Assembly: GCA_045612485.1 (NCBI GenBank)
Contig: JAZKZE010000098.1
Location: forward strand, 1 to 55,751
Reading direction: 5' to 3'
Source: RGIG5327 sp045612485
Lineage (GTDB): Bacteria > Verrucomicrobiota > Lentisphaeria > Victivallales > UBA1829
Length of the DNA: 55,751 nucleotides
Part shown: positions 16,222 through 24,294 of the stretch, piece after piece
How positions within the stretch are numbered: position 1 is the first letter of the stretch
How the letters are laid out: each line of letters begins with the position of its first letter
Position numbers and translations under genes: made by a program
Notes under the pieces: model-generated
Databases searched by the model: none
Seen by the model: the letters and a program-made list of their open reading frames with translations, nothing else
Told to the model about the DNA's origin: nothing

Positions 16222-19200
16222 TTACTCTTTTTCCACTTCCACCTTATCTTTTACAAAAGTAAAATAGAGAGCCGGGATCACATACAGAGTAAGAAGGGAT
16301 CCGATGGCAAGTCCGCCTGCCACACCAAGACCGCAGCTTGCCCGCAATTCGGACCCGAGTCCCGTTCCCAGAGCCATGGGAAGCATACCGATGATTGCGG
16401 CAATCGTTGTCATCACAATAGGCCGGAACTTGTTTTCCATTGCCTGGATCATAGCGGCATGACGGCTCATGCCTTCCTTGATGAGAATACCGCATTCATC
16501 AATAATGAGGATGGCATTATTCACCACGATACCGATAAGCATAACGCCGCCCAGAAGTCCCATCATGGACATGGTCATACCCGCCACATAAAGGGTGAAG
16601 TACATCCCCAGGAATCCCAGAGGAACGGTAAACATGATGAGGAAGGGTTTTGTCCAGGATTCCAGAATGGCGCAGATAAGCAGATAGGTAAGCAGAATGG
16701 CAAGGATGATCACTTCCACAAACTCTTTTGTGGTTTCATTCATACGTTCCACACTCCCTGTGCTGTTGGTACGGTAACCGGGCAGCAGACAGCTTTCAAT
16801 ATTTTTACGGAAAGAATCCGCCACAGATGCCAGAGCCTGTCCGGGGGCGGGGTTGGCGTAGATCATAATGGAACGTTCTTTATCGTAACGGGTAATGGAA
16901 ACAGGTTTTGTTTCTTCTTTAAGTTCGGCAAGAGCTTCCAGCGGAATGGGAATACCGTCATTATGCTTTACAGACATAAGATCAAGCTGATTCATCCCCT
17001 TTTCGATATTCTGTCTTACACGGATATCAAAGGAACGGGATCCCAGACGGTAGGTTCCCACTTCAATACCTTCCAACGCACCTTTTGCAGAACTCTGCAA
17101 AGATTCCAGACTCATATTCACATTCTGCATAATGGTACGGCGGGGAACGATATTCAAAGTGGCTTTTCCCTGACGGATGGTACTGTCGATATCTTTGGCA
17201 ACTCCGGATTTCTGGATCTTTTCCATAGAAAGTCTTCCGGCGCGTTCCAGTTCAGCCATATCGCTGCCGCTGACACGCACACGGATCAATGCACCGCTTC
17301 CCCCGATGATCTGGGGATAAGTGAGAGTGATGATACAGTCATCTTCATCCGCAAGGATCTGACGGACTTTTTCCAGAATATCCTCAATGGTATCGGTACG
17401 CTCATTTTTCTGGGTCAGCACACAGAAGATCTGTCCCACATACACAGCCTGGGAGATCTGACCGGCACCGCCACCGGGAGAGTTCCCGGCATAAATGACC
17501 ATACCTTTCACATCTTTCAGAGTCTTCACCTTTGCAGCGATACCATGTATGCGTTTTTCTGTCATTTCCAGATTGTAGTTGGTGGGAAATTCCAGACGGA
17601 TGGTCATTTCCCCCTGGTCAGCAGAGGGAATAAAACTGCGTCCAACATTGGGGATCACAAAGAAATATACAGCAGCACAGATGGCGGCAGTAAGGATCAC
17701 AACAAGAATACAATATTTCTTTGTCCACTTGATAGTGCTGACAAAGATCCGGGCAATGAAATCATAACAGATGTCCCAGGGACGGAAAAGTTTGTCCAGG
17801 AAAGTTGCCTTCTTTTCCTCCCCTGCCTTCTGCCCTTTGAGCAGTACACAGGCAAGAATGGGAGTAAGAGTAAAACTGATGAAAAGAGATACGATGGTTG
17901 CCGCAACCATAGTTCCGGCAAAGGGAGCCATCATTCGTCCGGTCATCGTAGTCATCATGGCAACAGGTACGAACACCACAACGTTGGTCAAAGCACTTGC
18001 GGCAACAGCAACAATAACTTCCCCGGTACCGTGTTCCGCAGAATCTTTCAGCTTCTCCCCCCGCTTCAGATGTTTGTGGATGTTTTCAATAACCACAATG
18101 GAGTTGGTCACCAATACCCCTACAGAACATCCCAGAGAGAGAAGTGTCATGATATTGAAGGAGTAATCCAGATACTGCATGAACGCAAAGGTCACAGCAA
18201 TGGAGATCGGCATGGAGATGATGACGATAAAGGTGGTACGCCAGTCATGCAGGAAGAGGAAGAGGATGAGAGCGGTAAGAATGACCCCGTAAAGGATACT
18301 GCCCCAGGCATCATCCACAGAAGCCTGGATGAAGTGACCGGAATCTTTGAACCACACAAGACGCATCCCGCCGGGAAGTTCTCCGCTGCGGTTGATCTCA
18401 TCAAATCTTTTCCGCAGAGCTTTGATCACAGCAAGGGCATTGGCTTCCCCTTTTTTCACGATATTGAAGGCGGCAACAGGCTGACCGTTGAGGAACATCT
18501 TGTTACGGATCTCCTTACTGATCATTTTCACATCGCCGATGTCCCGCAGATAGATACGGCGGTCATCTTTGGAATAGATCTCGATATTGCGGATGTCATC
18601 AAAGTTTTTATATTCACCGTCAAAGACGATGTTCTTTTCAGAATCCCCCTGTTTGATACGGCCTACAGGAGCTTTGAGATTGTTCTTTTTGAGGGCATTG
18701 CGCACATCTTCCATCGTCAGGTTGGCAAGGGAGAGTTTTTCTCTGTCGATCATTACATGCACCTGCATTTCATCGGCACCGTACACCCTTACTTCCCCTA
18801 CCCCTGCCACAGAGGAGAAACGGTTGGCAAGAGAGTCATCTGCATAGTCATAGAGTTCGTCAACTGTTTTGTTCTCCCCCACAAGGAACATACGCACCAC
18901 AGAGGTGGCGTTGTTGTCGATCTTGCGGATGGTGGGTTCCTTGACCCCGTCGGGAAAGTCTTCACGGATACGGTTGAGGCGTTCACGCACGTCGGTAGCC
19001 GCAACGTCCACATTGACCCCCATATTGAACTCGATACTGATATTCGCCACATCTTCCAGACAGGTGGAGCTTATGTGTTTGATCCCGTCGATAGCGGAAA
19101 CAGCATCCTCGATACGGCGGGCAACTTCCACCTCGATTTCTTCCGGGCTTGCCCCGTCATATTCACACCGGATCGCCACATAGGGAATATCCAGACTGGG

Positions 19201-19311
19201 CATAAGGTCGATGCTCAATTTACGATAGGAATTTATCCCCAGCATAATGAGGATAATGATAAACGCCACCATGGCAATGGGGCGGCGGATTGACCATGTA
19301 CTTAAAAACAT
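16222..19311 (-). CDS. RND family efflux permease (AcrB/HAE1-like) with unusual TM4
   Basis: Inner-membrane proton-driven exporter subunit that works as a trimer with the adaptor encoded just upstream and an outer-membrane channel not present here. The 1029-residue length is standard. It begins MFLSTWSIRRPIAMVAFIII (TM1), then the porter domain (LMPSLDIPYVAIRCEYDGAS), TM2-6, the second porter half and TM7-12 ending in GLAIGSLLTLYVIPALYFTF. In TM4, where AcrB has the proton-relay Asp pair in VDDAIVV, this protein has VTNSIVVIEN (T402, N403). In TM10, VVNNAILI replaces the AcrB lysine, as in many relatives. It starts 14 bases after the adaptor stop. Substrate unknown. Confidence 0.93.
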   Translation of the reverse strand: MFLSTWSIRRPIAMVAFIIILIMLGINSYRKLSIDLMPSLDIPYVAIRCEYDGASPEEIEVEVARRIEDAVSAIDGIKHISSTCLEDVANISIEFNMGVNVDVAATDVRERLNRIREDFPDGVKEPTIRKIDNNATSVVRMFLVGENKTVDELYDYADDSLANRFSSVAGVGEVRVYGADEMQVHVMIDREKLSLANLTMEDVRNALKKNNLKAPVGRIKQGDSEKNIVFDGEYKNFDDIRNIEIYSKDDRRIYLRDIGDVKMISKEIRNKMFLNGQPVAAFNIVKKGEANALAVIKALRKRFDEINRSGELPGGMRLVWFKDSGHFIQASVDDAWGSILYGVILTALILFLFLHDWRTTFIVIISMPISIAVTFAFMQYLDYSFNIMTLLSLGCSVGVLVTNSIVVIENIHKHLKRGEKLKDSAEHGTGEVIVAVAASALTNVVVFVPVAMMTTMTGRMMAPFAGTMVAATIVSLFISFTLTPILACVLLKGQKAGEEKKATFLDKLFRPWDICYDFIARIFVSTIKWTKKYCILVVILTAAICAAVYFFVIPNVGRSFIPSADQGEMTIRLEFPTNYNLEMTEKRIHGIAAKVKTLKDVKGMVIYAGNSPGGGAGQISQAVYVGQIFCVLTQKNERTDTIEDILEKVRQILADEDDCIITLTYPQIIGGSGALIRVRVSGSDMAELERAGRLSMEKIQKSGVAKDIDSTIRQGKATLNIVPRRTIMQNVNMSLESLQSSAKGALEGIEVGTYRLGSRSFDIRVRQNIEKGMNQLDLMSVKHNDGIPIPLEALAELKEETKPVSITRYDKERSIMIYANPAPGQALASVADSFRKNIESCLLPGYRTNSTGSVERMNETTKEFVEVIILAILLTYLLICAILESWTKPFLIMFTVPLGFLGMYFTLYVAGMTMSMMGLLGGVMLIGIVVNNAILIIDECGILIKEGMSRHAAMIQAMENKFRPIVMTTIAAIIGMLPMALGTGLGSELRASCGLGVAGGLAIGSLLTLYVIPALYFTFVKDKVEVEKE

Positions 19312-19325
19312 TCTGTCACCCCTTC

Positions 19326-20492
19326 TTATTTCACAATGGTAACTTTGGTACCTTCAGCAAGGAACCGCTGACCGGAAACAACAACTTTTCTGCCCTTGAG
19401 GACTTCCGGATTGGTGATCTGGCAGTTTTCCCCGTCAACTATACCTTTCTTCACTTCAACAGCTGTGGAGGTGCCTTCTTTGTTCACAGTATAAACAAAG
19501 AATTTCTTTCCCTGCTGCAGTACGGCAGTTTCAGGCACTCCCACACCTTTGGCCTCACCGAGGATAATATCCAGTTCGCAGAGCATACCGCTTGCCAGAT
19601 TGATTTCTTTGGGAAGGATGGCTTTGATCTTGAAGGTACGGGTGACGGGATCAATGGTACGGGCGGAGTAAGTGATCTTTGCTGTACCGTATTTCACGCC
19701 GTCAACAGAGATGGTCACAGGTGTCTTGCCTGCAACGATCCTGTTATGATAACCTGCACTCAGATAGGCAATGACTTCCAGATTGCTGATATTTTCCAGT
19801 TTCAGGATATTTGTACCGCTTTTCACATACTCTTTTTCCTCCTGCAGTTTGGAGGCAATAAGGCAGTCGAAAGGAGCTTTCACCATAGCGTCACGCAGAT
19901 TTTTTTCCGCAATAAGAAGATTGGTTTCCGCCTGGACAAGTTTTGCTTTTCTGTACCGGACGGCGACCTTTGCCTTTTCCACAAGAGCATTGGCTTCTTT
20001 CCAGTTTACAATGGCAGTTTCATAATCGGTAGCAGACATGGCACTGCTTTTGATCAGCCGTTCAGCACGATCACGGTCAAACACCGTTTTTTCCGCCTTT
20101 GTTTCCATGATCTTGAGTTCAATTTCTGCGGTGGAAAGTTCGGTTTTGGCTACGGAAACCTCCTCTTTCTTTACCGTCACATCATTTTCCAGCGTCACTC
20201 TGTCGATACTGAAAAGAAGATCGCCTTTTTTCACCATATCGCCTTCATCCACCTTCAGGTCATCCAGCGTACCTTCCGTTCTTGCGGAGATCGTGGCATA
20301 TTCCACAGGGAAAATGGTTCCCTTCACAGGGAGGCGATCCTGAAAAACCTGTGCTTTCAGACTTTGCAGAATAACGCGGACGGTCTTTTCCCTGACAGCT
20401 TTTTTCTTTTTGGCACAGGCAGTTGTGAGCATGAGCCCCGCAAAAAGAAGCGGGAGAAGCAGTGAAAAGGTGATTTTTGCACGGTGTGACAT
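19326..20492 (-). CDS. RND efflux periplasmic adaptor (membrane fusion protein)
   Basis: Links the inner-membrane RND permease to an outer-membrane channel. The N-terminus has a hydrophobic signal ending LTTAC (Cys26), a possible lipoprotein site although Thr rather than Leu is at -3. Domains in order: barrel/lipoyl segment (ISARTEGTLDDLKVDEGDMV), a long alpha-helical hairpin (~100-190, Glu/Lys/Ala-rich), the second lipoyl half (MVKAPFDCLIASKLQEEKEY), beta-barrel (TITYSARTIDPVTRTFKIKA-like) and membrane-proximal domain. Length 388 is normal. AGGAG lies 6 bases before the ATG. First gene of the efflux operon, divergent from lysR. Confidence 0.92.
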   Translation of the reverse strand: MSHRAKITFSLLLPLLFAGLMLTTACAKKKKAVREKTVRVILQSLKAQVFQDRLPVKGTIFPVEYATISARTEGTLDDLKVDEGDMVKKGDLLFSIDRVTLENDVTVKKEEVSVAKTELSTAEIELKIMETKAEKTVFDRDRAERLIKSSAMSATDYETAIVNWKEANALVEKAKVAVRYRKAKLVQAETNLLIAEKNLRDAMVKAPFDCLIASKLQEEKEYVKSGTNILKLENISNLEVIAYLSAGYHNRIVAGKTPVTISVDGVKYGTAKITYSARTIDPVTRTFKIKAILPKEINLASGMLCELDIILGEAKGVGVPETAVLQQGKKFFVYTVNKEGTSTAVEVKKGIVDGENCQITNPEVLKGRKVVVSGQRFLAEGTKVTIVK

Positions 20493-20562
20493 GGTTTTCT
20501 CCTGTTTTTTATGTTGATTTTACTGTAAAACACACTTTCGACTGATAAATATACAACAACAG

Positions 20563-20603
20563 ATAGATAATCTATTTGCAATATAAAAAAAATACAATAT
20601 ATT
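20563..20603. promoter_or_regulatory. LysR-gene promoter and palindromic candidate LysR operator
   Basis: Plus strand: TTGCAA at 20576-20581, 16-base spacer, TATATT at 20598-20603, reading into lysR. Directly beside it is the palindrome ATAGAT-A-ATCTAT at 20563-20575. For the divergent efflux operon a -10-like TATATT exists on the minus strand near 20553-20548, but the -35 position falls on the palindrome and has no TTGACA-like hexamer. This is typical of an activator-dependent promoter. Confidence 0.5.
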
Positions 20604-20653
20604 AAAAAAGGAATCTTCATAATAATATAGTTATCAATAAAGGGGCATAAAAC

Positions 20654-21598
20654 ATGCTTACACTCAATCAGCTGAAAAATTTTCTTCTTCTTGCGGAAAT
20701 CCTTCATTTTGCAAAAACAGCGGAAAGACTGGGGATCACCCAGGCGGCGTTGAGCAGAGATATTAAAAAACTGGAAAATGAGATCGCCTGCCAGCTTTTC
20801 GACCGTTCCGATAAGTGGAACATCTCCCTTACAGCTTCCGGCAGAGCTTATTATGAAAGACTGAAAGAGTTTCCCGGACTTCTGGAACAGGCAAAAAGTG
20901 AAGCACTGAAAGCGGCAAGAGGGGAAACAGGTACGTTAAGGATCATGGTACACCCATCCATTTACAATCAGGTGGACATGAGTCTTGTTTTCCAGCGGAT
21001 GCTGACAAAATGGCCGGAAGTGAAACTCAAGATCAATGATGCAGTTTCCGATCTTGCAGCGGAAGCCCTGCATAAAGGGGAGTGCGATGTGGCGTTTTAT
21101 TCCACCACCTATTTCCCAAAAAGCAATAATCCCCATTTTATCACAAAAGAAATGTTTACCACGCCCTTTGTGCTTGCTCTTCCAGCCAATCACCGGCTTG
21201 CGGGCAAGGAGAAGATCTCTGTAACAGATCTTTCCAACTGCCGTTTCATCATGCCGCCTGCGGAGGATGCGCCGGAATTCAGAAGACATCTGGAAGGGAT
21301 CCTGATCAAAGAGGGACGTTTCACCCCCATTGTGGCACAGGAGGCAAGAGGCCCCATGGCGACACTGAACCTTGTAGCGGCATCTCTGGGAGTGGGGATC
21401 CTTCCCTCCACATTCCGCAATGTATTTCCGGACAGAGTCGTTCTGCAGGATCTTCCCTTCAAAGCAGAACGTACCGTGGTTGCGGCATGGTTGGACAACA
21501 ATCCGGCCCCCGCCCTTCAGAACTTTCTTTCCGTTCTCAATTCCATAAGCGAAAAGGGAAGAAAGGAAGACGTGAAGAAAAAAGCCGTCCGCAAATAA
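20654..21598 (+). CDS. LysR-family transcriptional regulator
   Basis: A 314-residue regulator. The N-terminal winged HTH is textbook: LNQLKNFLLLAEILHFAKTA, then LGITQAALSRDIKKLEN and LFDRSDKWNISLTASGRAYY. Residues ~95-300 form the periplasmic-binding-like effector domain (GTLRIMVHPSIYNQVDM; LVAASLGVGILPSTFRN). AAAGGGG lies 8 bases before the ATG. It is transcribed away from the RND efflux operon, the usual layout for a LysR protein that controls its neighbour. It converges with an AraC gene, 7 bases apart. Confidence 0.93.
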   Translation: MLTLNQLKNFLLLAEILHFAKTAERLGITQAALSRDIKKLENEIACQLFDRSDKWNISLTASGRAYYERLKEFPGLLEQAKSEALKAARGETGTLRIMVHPSIYNQVDMSLVFQRMLTKWPEVKLKINDAVSDLAAEALHKGECDVAFYSTTYFPKSNNPHFITKEMFTTPFVLALPANHRLAGKEKISVTDLSNCRFIMPPAEDAPEFRRHLEGILIKEGRFTPIVAQEARGPMATLNLVAASLGVGILPSTFRNVFPDRVVLQDLPFKAERTVVAAWLDNNPAPALQNFLSVLNSISEKGRKEDVKKKAVRK

Positions 21599-21605
21599 TA
21601 AGATT

Positions 21606-22490
21606 TCAGGTGCGGGATTTCTGAAAAGTTTTCGGTGAAGTCCCGTGATATTTACGGAAAGATCTGCTGAAGCTGCTTGCACTCTGAAAACCGCAGTATT
21701 CGGCAAGTTCCCCTATGCGGAATTTACTGCTTTTCAAAAGTCCGGCAGCGGCAAGCATCTGCTGTTTGAGAATATATTGCTTCAAGGATTCCCCCACCGT
21801 TTTTCTGAATACCGTGCGGAAATGCACTGTAGAAAGTCCGGCACTTTCAGCAAGAAGTTTTACATCATATTTTTCAAAAGGAGCGCTTTTGATCCGTTCA
21901 GCGATCCATTTTACAGCCTCAGGCGTCCTGCTCCCTGCCATCAGATTTCTGCCATTATTACGGATAAGTTCAAAAAGCAGCAATTCAATGAGTACCGTAT
22001 CTTCCGGGGAGGACATGATTCTGCGTACCGTTCTGAATTTTTCTGCAAAATACTCAAAGACAGGCAGAATATTTTCCAGATTATCCGGAACAAACCTGGA
22101 ATCGGGCCAGGCATTGCATAATGATTCATAGATCCTTTTGCCCCGTTCCCCGGTAAAATCGATCCATGAGTGTTCATAACTTTTACCGGGAAGAGAGACA
22201 AAATAAAATTCCTTTGTATGATCTCCGATCCAGAATATAGCTGGAGCCTTAAGATAAAGAGGTGGATTTTTATCCAGATGCAGATAGACTTCCCCGGCAA
22301 GGATCAGTTCCAGTGAATAACAGTTTTCTTTACAGCGGATTCCATGTTTATTGGTCTGATTGATCCGTATATCACATAAAAATTTTTTATGATATGCGGC
22401 AGTCACAGCAAAATCCCGGAAATAATTGACATTTGTAATGCAGGATTTTCCGGAAAGCGTGGAAATCATCATTTTTGTATAATTTTTCAT
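21606..22490 (-). CDS. AraC-family transcriptional regulator
   Basis: A 294-residue regulator. The N-terminal half is a cupin-like sensor (CYSLELILAGEVYLHLDKNP). The C-terminal domain has two HTH units: VKLLAESAGLSTVHFRTVFR and IGELAEYCGFQSASSFSRSF, then RKYHGTSPKTFQ. GAGGA lies 7 bases before the ATG. It is transcribed divergently from the unknown 268-residue protein gene, with 105 bases between them, so that gene is its most likely target. Confidence 0.91.
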   Translation of the reverse strand: MKNYTKMMISTLSGKSCITNVNYFRDFAVTAAYHKKFLCDIRINQTNKHGIRCKENCYSLELILAGEVYLHLDKNPPLYLKAPAIFWIGDHTKEFYFVSLPGKSYEHSWIDFTGERGKRIYESLCNAWPDSRFVPDNLENILPVFEYFAEKFRTVRRIMSSPEDTVLIELLLFELIRNNGRNLMAGSRTPEAVKWIAERIKSAPFEKYDVKLLAESAGLSTVHFRTVFRKTVGESLKQYILKQQMLAAAGLLKSSKFRIGELAEYCGFQSASSFSRSFRKYHGTSPKTFQKSRT

Positions 22491-22512
22491 TGATATTTCC
22501 TCTTTGTTTCCC

Positions 22513-22541
22513 TTGTAATATCGTTATTATTGCAATATAAT
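22513..22541 (+). promoter_or_regulatory. Candidate promoter of the 268-residue unknown protein gene
   Basis: TTGTAA at 22513-22518, 17-base spacer and TATAAT at 22536-22541. The spacer contains ATTATTGCAATAT, an AT-rich partial palindrome that could bind the divergent AraC regulator. Confidence 0.45.
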
Positions 22542-22595
22542 TTTAATATAGCAGAAAAATTACTTTTGTCAATTATACAGCAGAGGATCACATAA

Positions 22596-23402
22596 ATGAA
22601 AGAAACAAAACAGCTTAAAACACTTGAAGAACACATTCTCTATGTGGAAAGATTTGCCAGAGTATCCTTCTTTTTTGCGTCAAAGCATCTTAAAGACCGT
22701 TTCCCGGAAAAAAAGTTGAGTGAACTTATCACCAATCATACTCCCATACGTTACCATGGTTTCAATCTTACACAGCAGGAATGGGAAAGTGACAGTACTT
22801 GCGTGACACTCCTTGCCGATATCGACGCTCTTTCTCACCTTCCCGCAGAAGAATTTGAGGAGGAAATGTGGAACCGGTATGCCGCCTTTGCCAGAAAAAG
22901 AGCAGAGATCAATTATCCCACAGCGGTGGGCGTAAAAGCCCCCCTTTCCTGGAACTGCGGAAGTCTGAAATATGATGCACCTTCCGATCACCCGACTCTC
23001 CCTCCGGAAAGGATCGTTTTCCATATTGCCAATGCGGTGGGCCCGTACTCTATTTTTGATGATGAAGAGTATCTGGCAAGATGTTTTCTTCTTCTGATGA
23101 AGGAAACAAGAGTCAAATACGGCAGCAGCGATCTTTATACCGGAACATGGCTGAATGAACATCCTTCTTTCCTGAAATATTTTCCGGAAGAGTGGCATAA
23201 CAATATGTCCCCCAAATCAGAAGAAAAGCCTGTCCCCCAGTGGCATTTCGGCTGGTGGGGTCAGCTTGTAACAGGAAGAGGAACCATCAATCCGAAAACA
23301 GAACAGTTTGCAAGAGAGAATGGATTTTTGAAATATTCCTGCCGTTCCTCCCATTGTTCCTATGATGCAATGGAAGAACATCTCATCAAAAATTTTCTCT
23401 GA
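22596..23402 (+). CDS. Uncharacterised 268-residue protein
   Basis: Not recognised. It is soluble, has no signal peptide or membrane segment, and is rich in aromatic residues and His (WHFGWWGQLVTGRG; SCRSSHCSYDAMEEHL; TGTWLNEHPSFLKYFPEEWH). The pattern of scattered Trp, His, Asp and Glu suggests an enzyme rather than a structural protein, but no known motif is evident. AGAGGA precedes the ATG, behind a good promoter. The divergent AraC regulator and the glycan-related genes around it suggest a carbohydrate-linked role (inference). Confidence 0.75.
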   Translation: MKETKQLKTLEEHILYVERFARVSFFFASKHLKDRFPEKKLSELITNHTPIRYHGFNLTQQEWESDSTCVTLLADIDALSHLPAEEFEEEMWNRYAAFARKRAEINYPTAVGVKAPLSWNCGSLKYDAPSDHPTLPPERIVFHIANAVGPYSIFDDEEYLARCFLLLMKETRVKYGSSDLYTGTWLNEHPSFLKYFPEEWHNNMSPKSEEKPVPQWHFGWWGQLVTGRGTINPKTEQFARENGFLKYSCRSSHCSYDAMEEHLIKNFL

Positions 23403-23483
23403 AAGGAAAATAAAAAACAATCAGCGGTCATCCGTACCCGGAATGGGATCCGGCAGAACGGCAGAAACAGATAATATTCATAC

Positions 23484-23511
23484 TGTGCGGAAAGCGGCAG
23501 ATTTCCGCACA
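23484..23511. other. Stem-loop in the 180-base gap before a pseudopilin gene
   Basis: TGTGCGGAAA at 23484-23493 is perfectly complementary to TTTCCGCACA at 23502-23511 around an 8-base loop. No T-tract follows, so it may be a weak terminator for the gene upstream or a structure in the leader of the next. The rest of 23403-23570 shows no gene. Confidence 0.5.
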
Positions 23512-23582
23512 AAAATCAAACAAGCAGTAAGGAAATATATAAAAATGTATACAAAGTAAATTCAAAGGAGGGAATGTATATT

Positions 23583-24275
23583 ATGCGGCAAAAAAATTTT
23601 ACTCTGATCGAGTTGCTTGTTGTGATAGCGATCATCGCCATTCTTGCAGGAATGCTTCTTCCCACATTGAGCAAGGCAAAAGAAGCCGGGAAAAAGATCG
23701 CCTGCAACAATAAGTTGAGAACGCTCCTTACCTATTCAGCTCTTTACAGCAACACGTTCAATGACTTCATCCCCCATGTAGTAGGCAATGCAGAAGATCT
23801 GAACTGGGCAACATACAAAGGAAAATACAATAACAAGATCTATACTTCCGGTATTCCCTATATGCTGGAAAGAGGCTGGCTGAATGCGGTTGCGGGAAAG
23901 GAAAGTCCCTATATGTGTCCCAGTCAGACGTACAGTGCCAATACCACAGCAAGTATGCCCAATTACCATGACAATTACATGGGGCGTCTTTCCTATGGGT
24001 GGAACCGTAATTTCAATTCCGGATACCTGAAACAAAATATCCGGCTCGGCTCCATCAAAAAACCTTCCCAAGTGTTTGTTCTCATTGAAACAAGAAGGAT
24101 GCCAGGCAGTTCCCGTTCCCATGTCTGGGAGGCATTGAAAAATTATCCGGACAACTATATATATGGTCAGCGGCACAATAAAAGCGGTCATATCGGCTTT
24201 TTTGACGGTCATACGACTTCCTGGAAAGGCAGGAATCCGGAAACCGCAAAAGTGGCATTATGGGAAGATAAATAA
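23583..24275 (+). CDS. Type II-like pseudopilin with H-X9-DG C-terminal motif (1)
   Basis: A small exported protein with a class III prepilin leader: short basic MRQKN, then FTLIELLVVIAIIAILAGML, the hydrophobic helix with the conserved Glu at +5. The residue before Phe is Asn, not the usual Gly. The 230-residue body ends with RHNKSGHIGFFDGH, the H-X9-DG motif of prepilin-like proteins that are abundant in Planctomycetes and Lentisphaerae; their function is not established. ATG 23583 is preferred: GGAGG is 10 bases away, but only 2 from the ATG at 23574. The next gene, a DUF4838 hydrolase-like protein, begins 19 bases later. Confidence 0.9.
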   Translation: MRQKNFTLIELLVVIAIIAILAGMLLPTLSKAKEAGKKIACNNKLRTLLTYSALYSNTFNDFIPHVVGNAEDLNWATYKGKYNNKIYTSGIPYMLERGWLNAVAGKESPYMCPSQTYSANTTASMPNYHDNYMGRLSYGWNRNFNSGYLKQNIRLGSIKKPSQVFVLIETRRMPGSSRSHVWEALKNYPDNYIYGQRHNKSGHIGFFDGHTTSWKGRNPETAKVALWEDK

Positions 24276-24294
24276 TACAAATGGAGATAAATAA

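Noticed and set aside
16087..19293. 1068-codon open frame on the plus strand opposite the RND permease
   Set aside because: It mirrors the permease codons, is rich in His and Phe, and has no domain. The permease is unambiguous on the minus strand.
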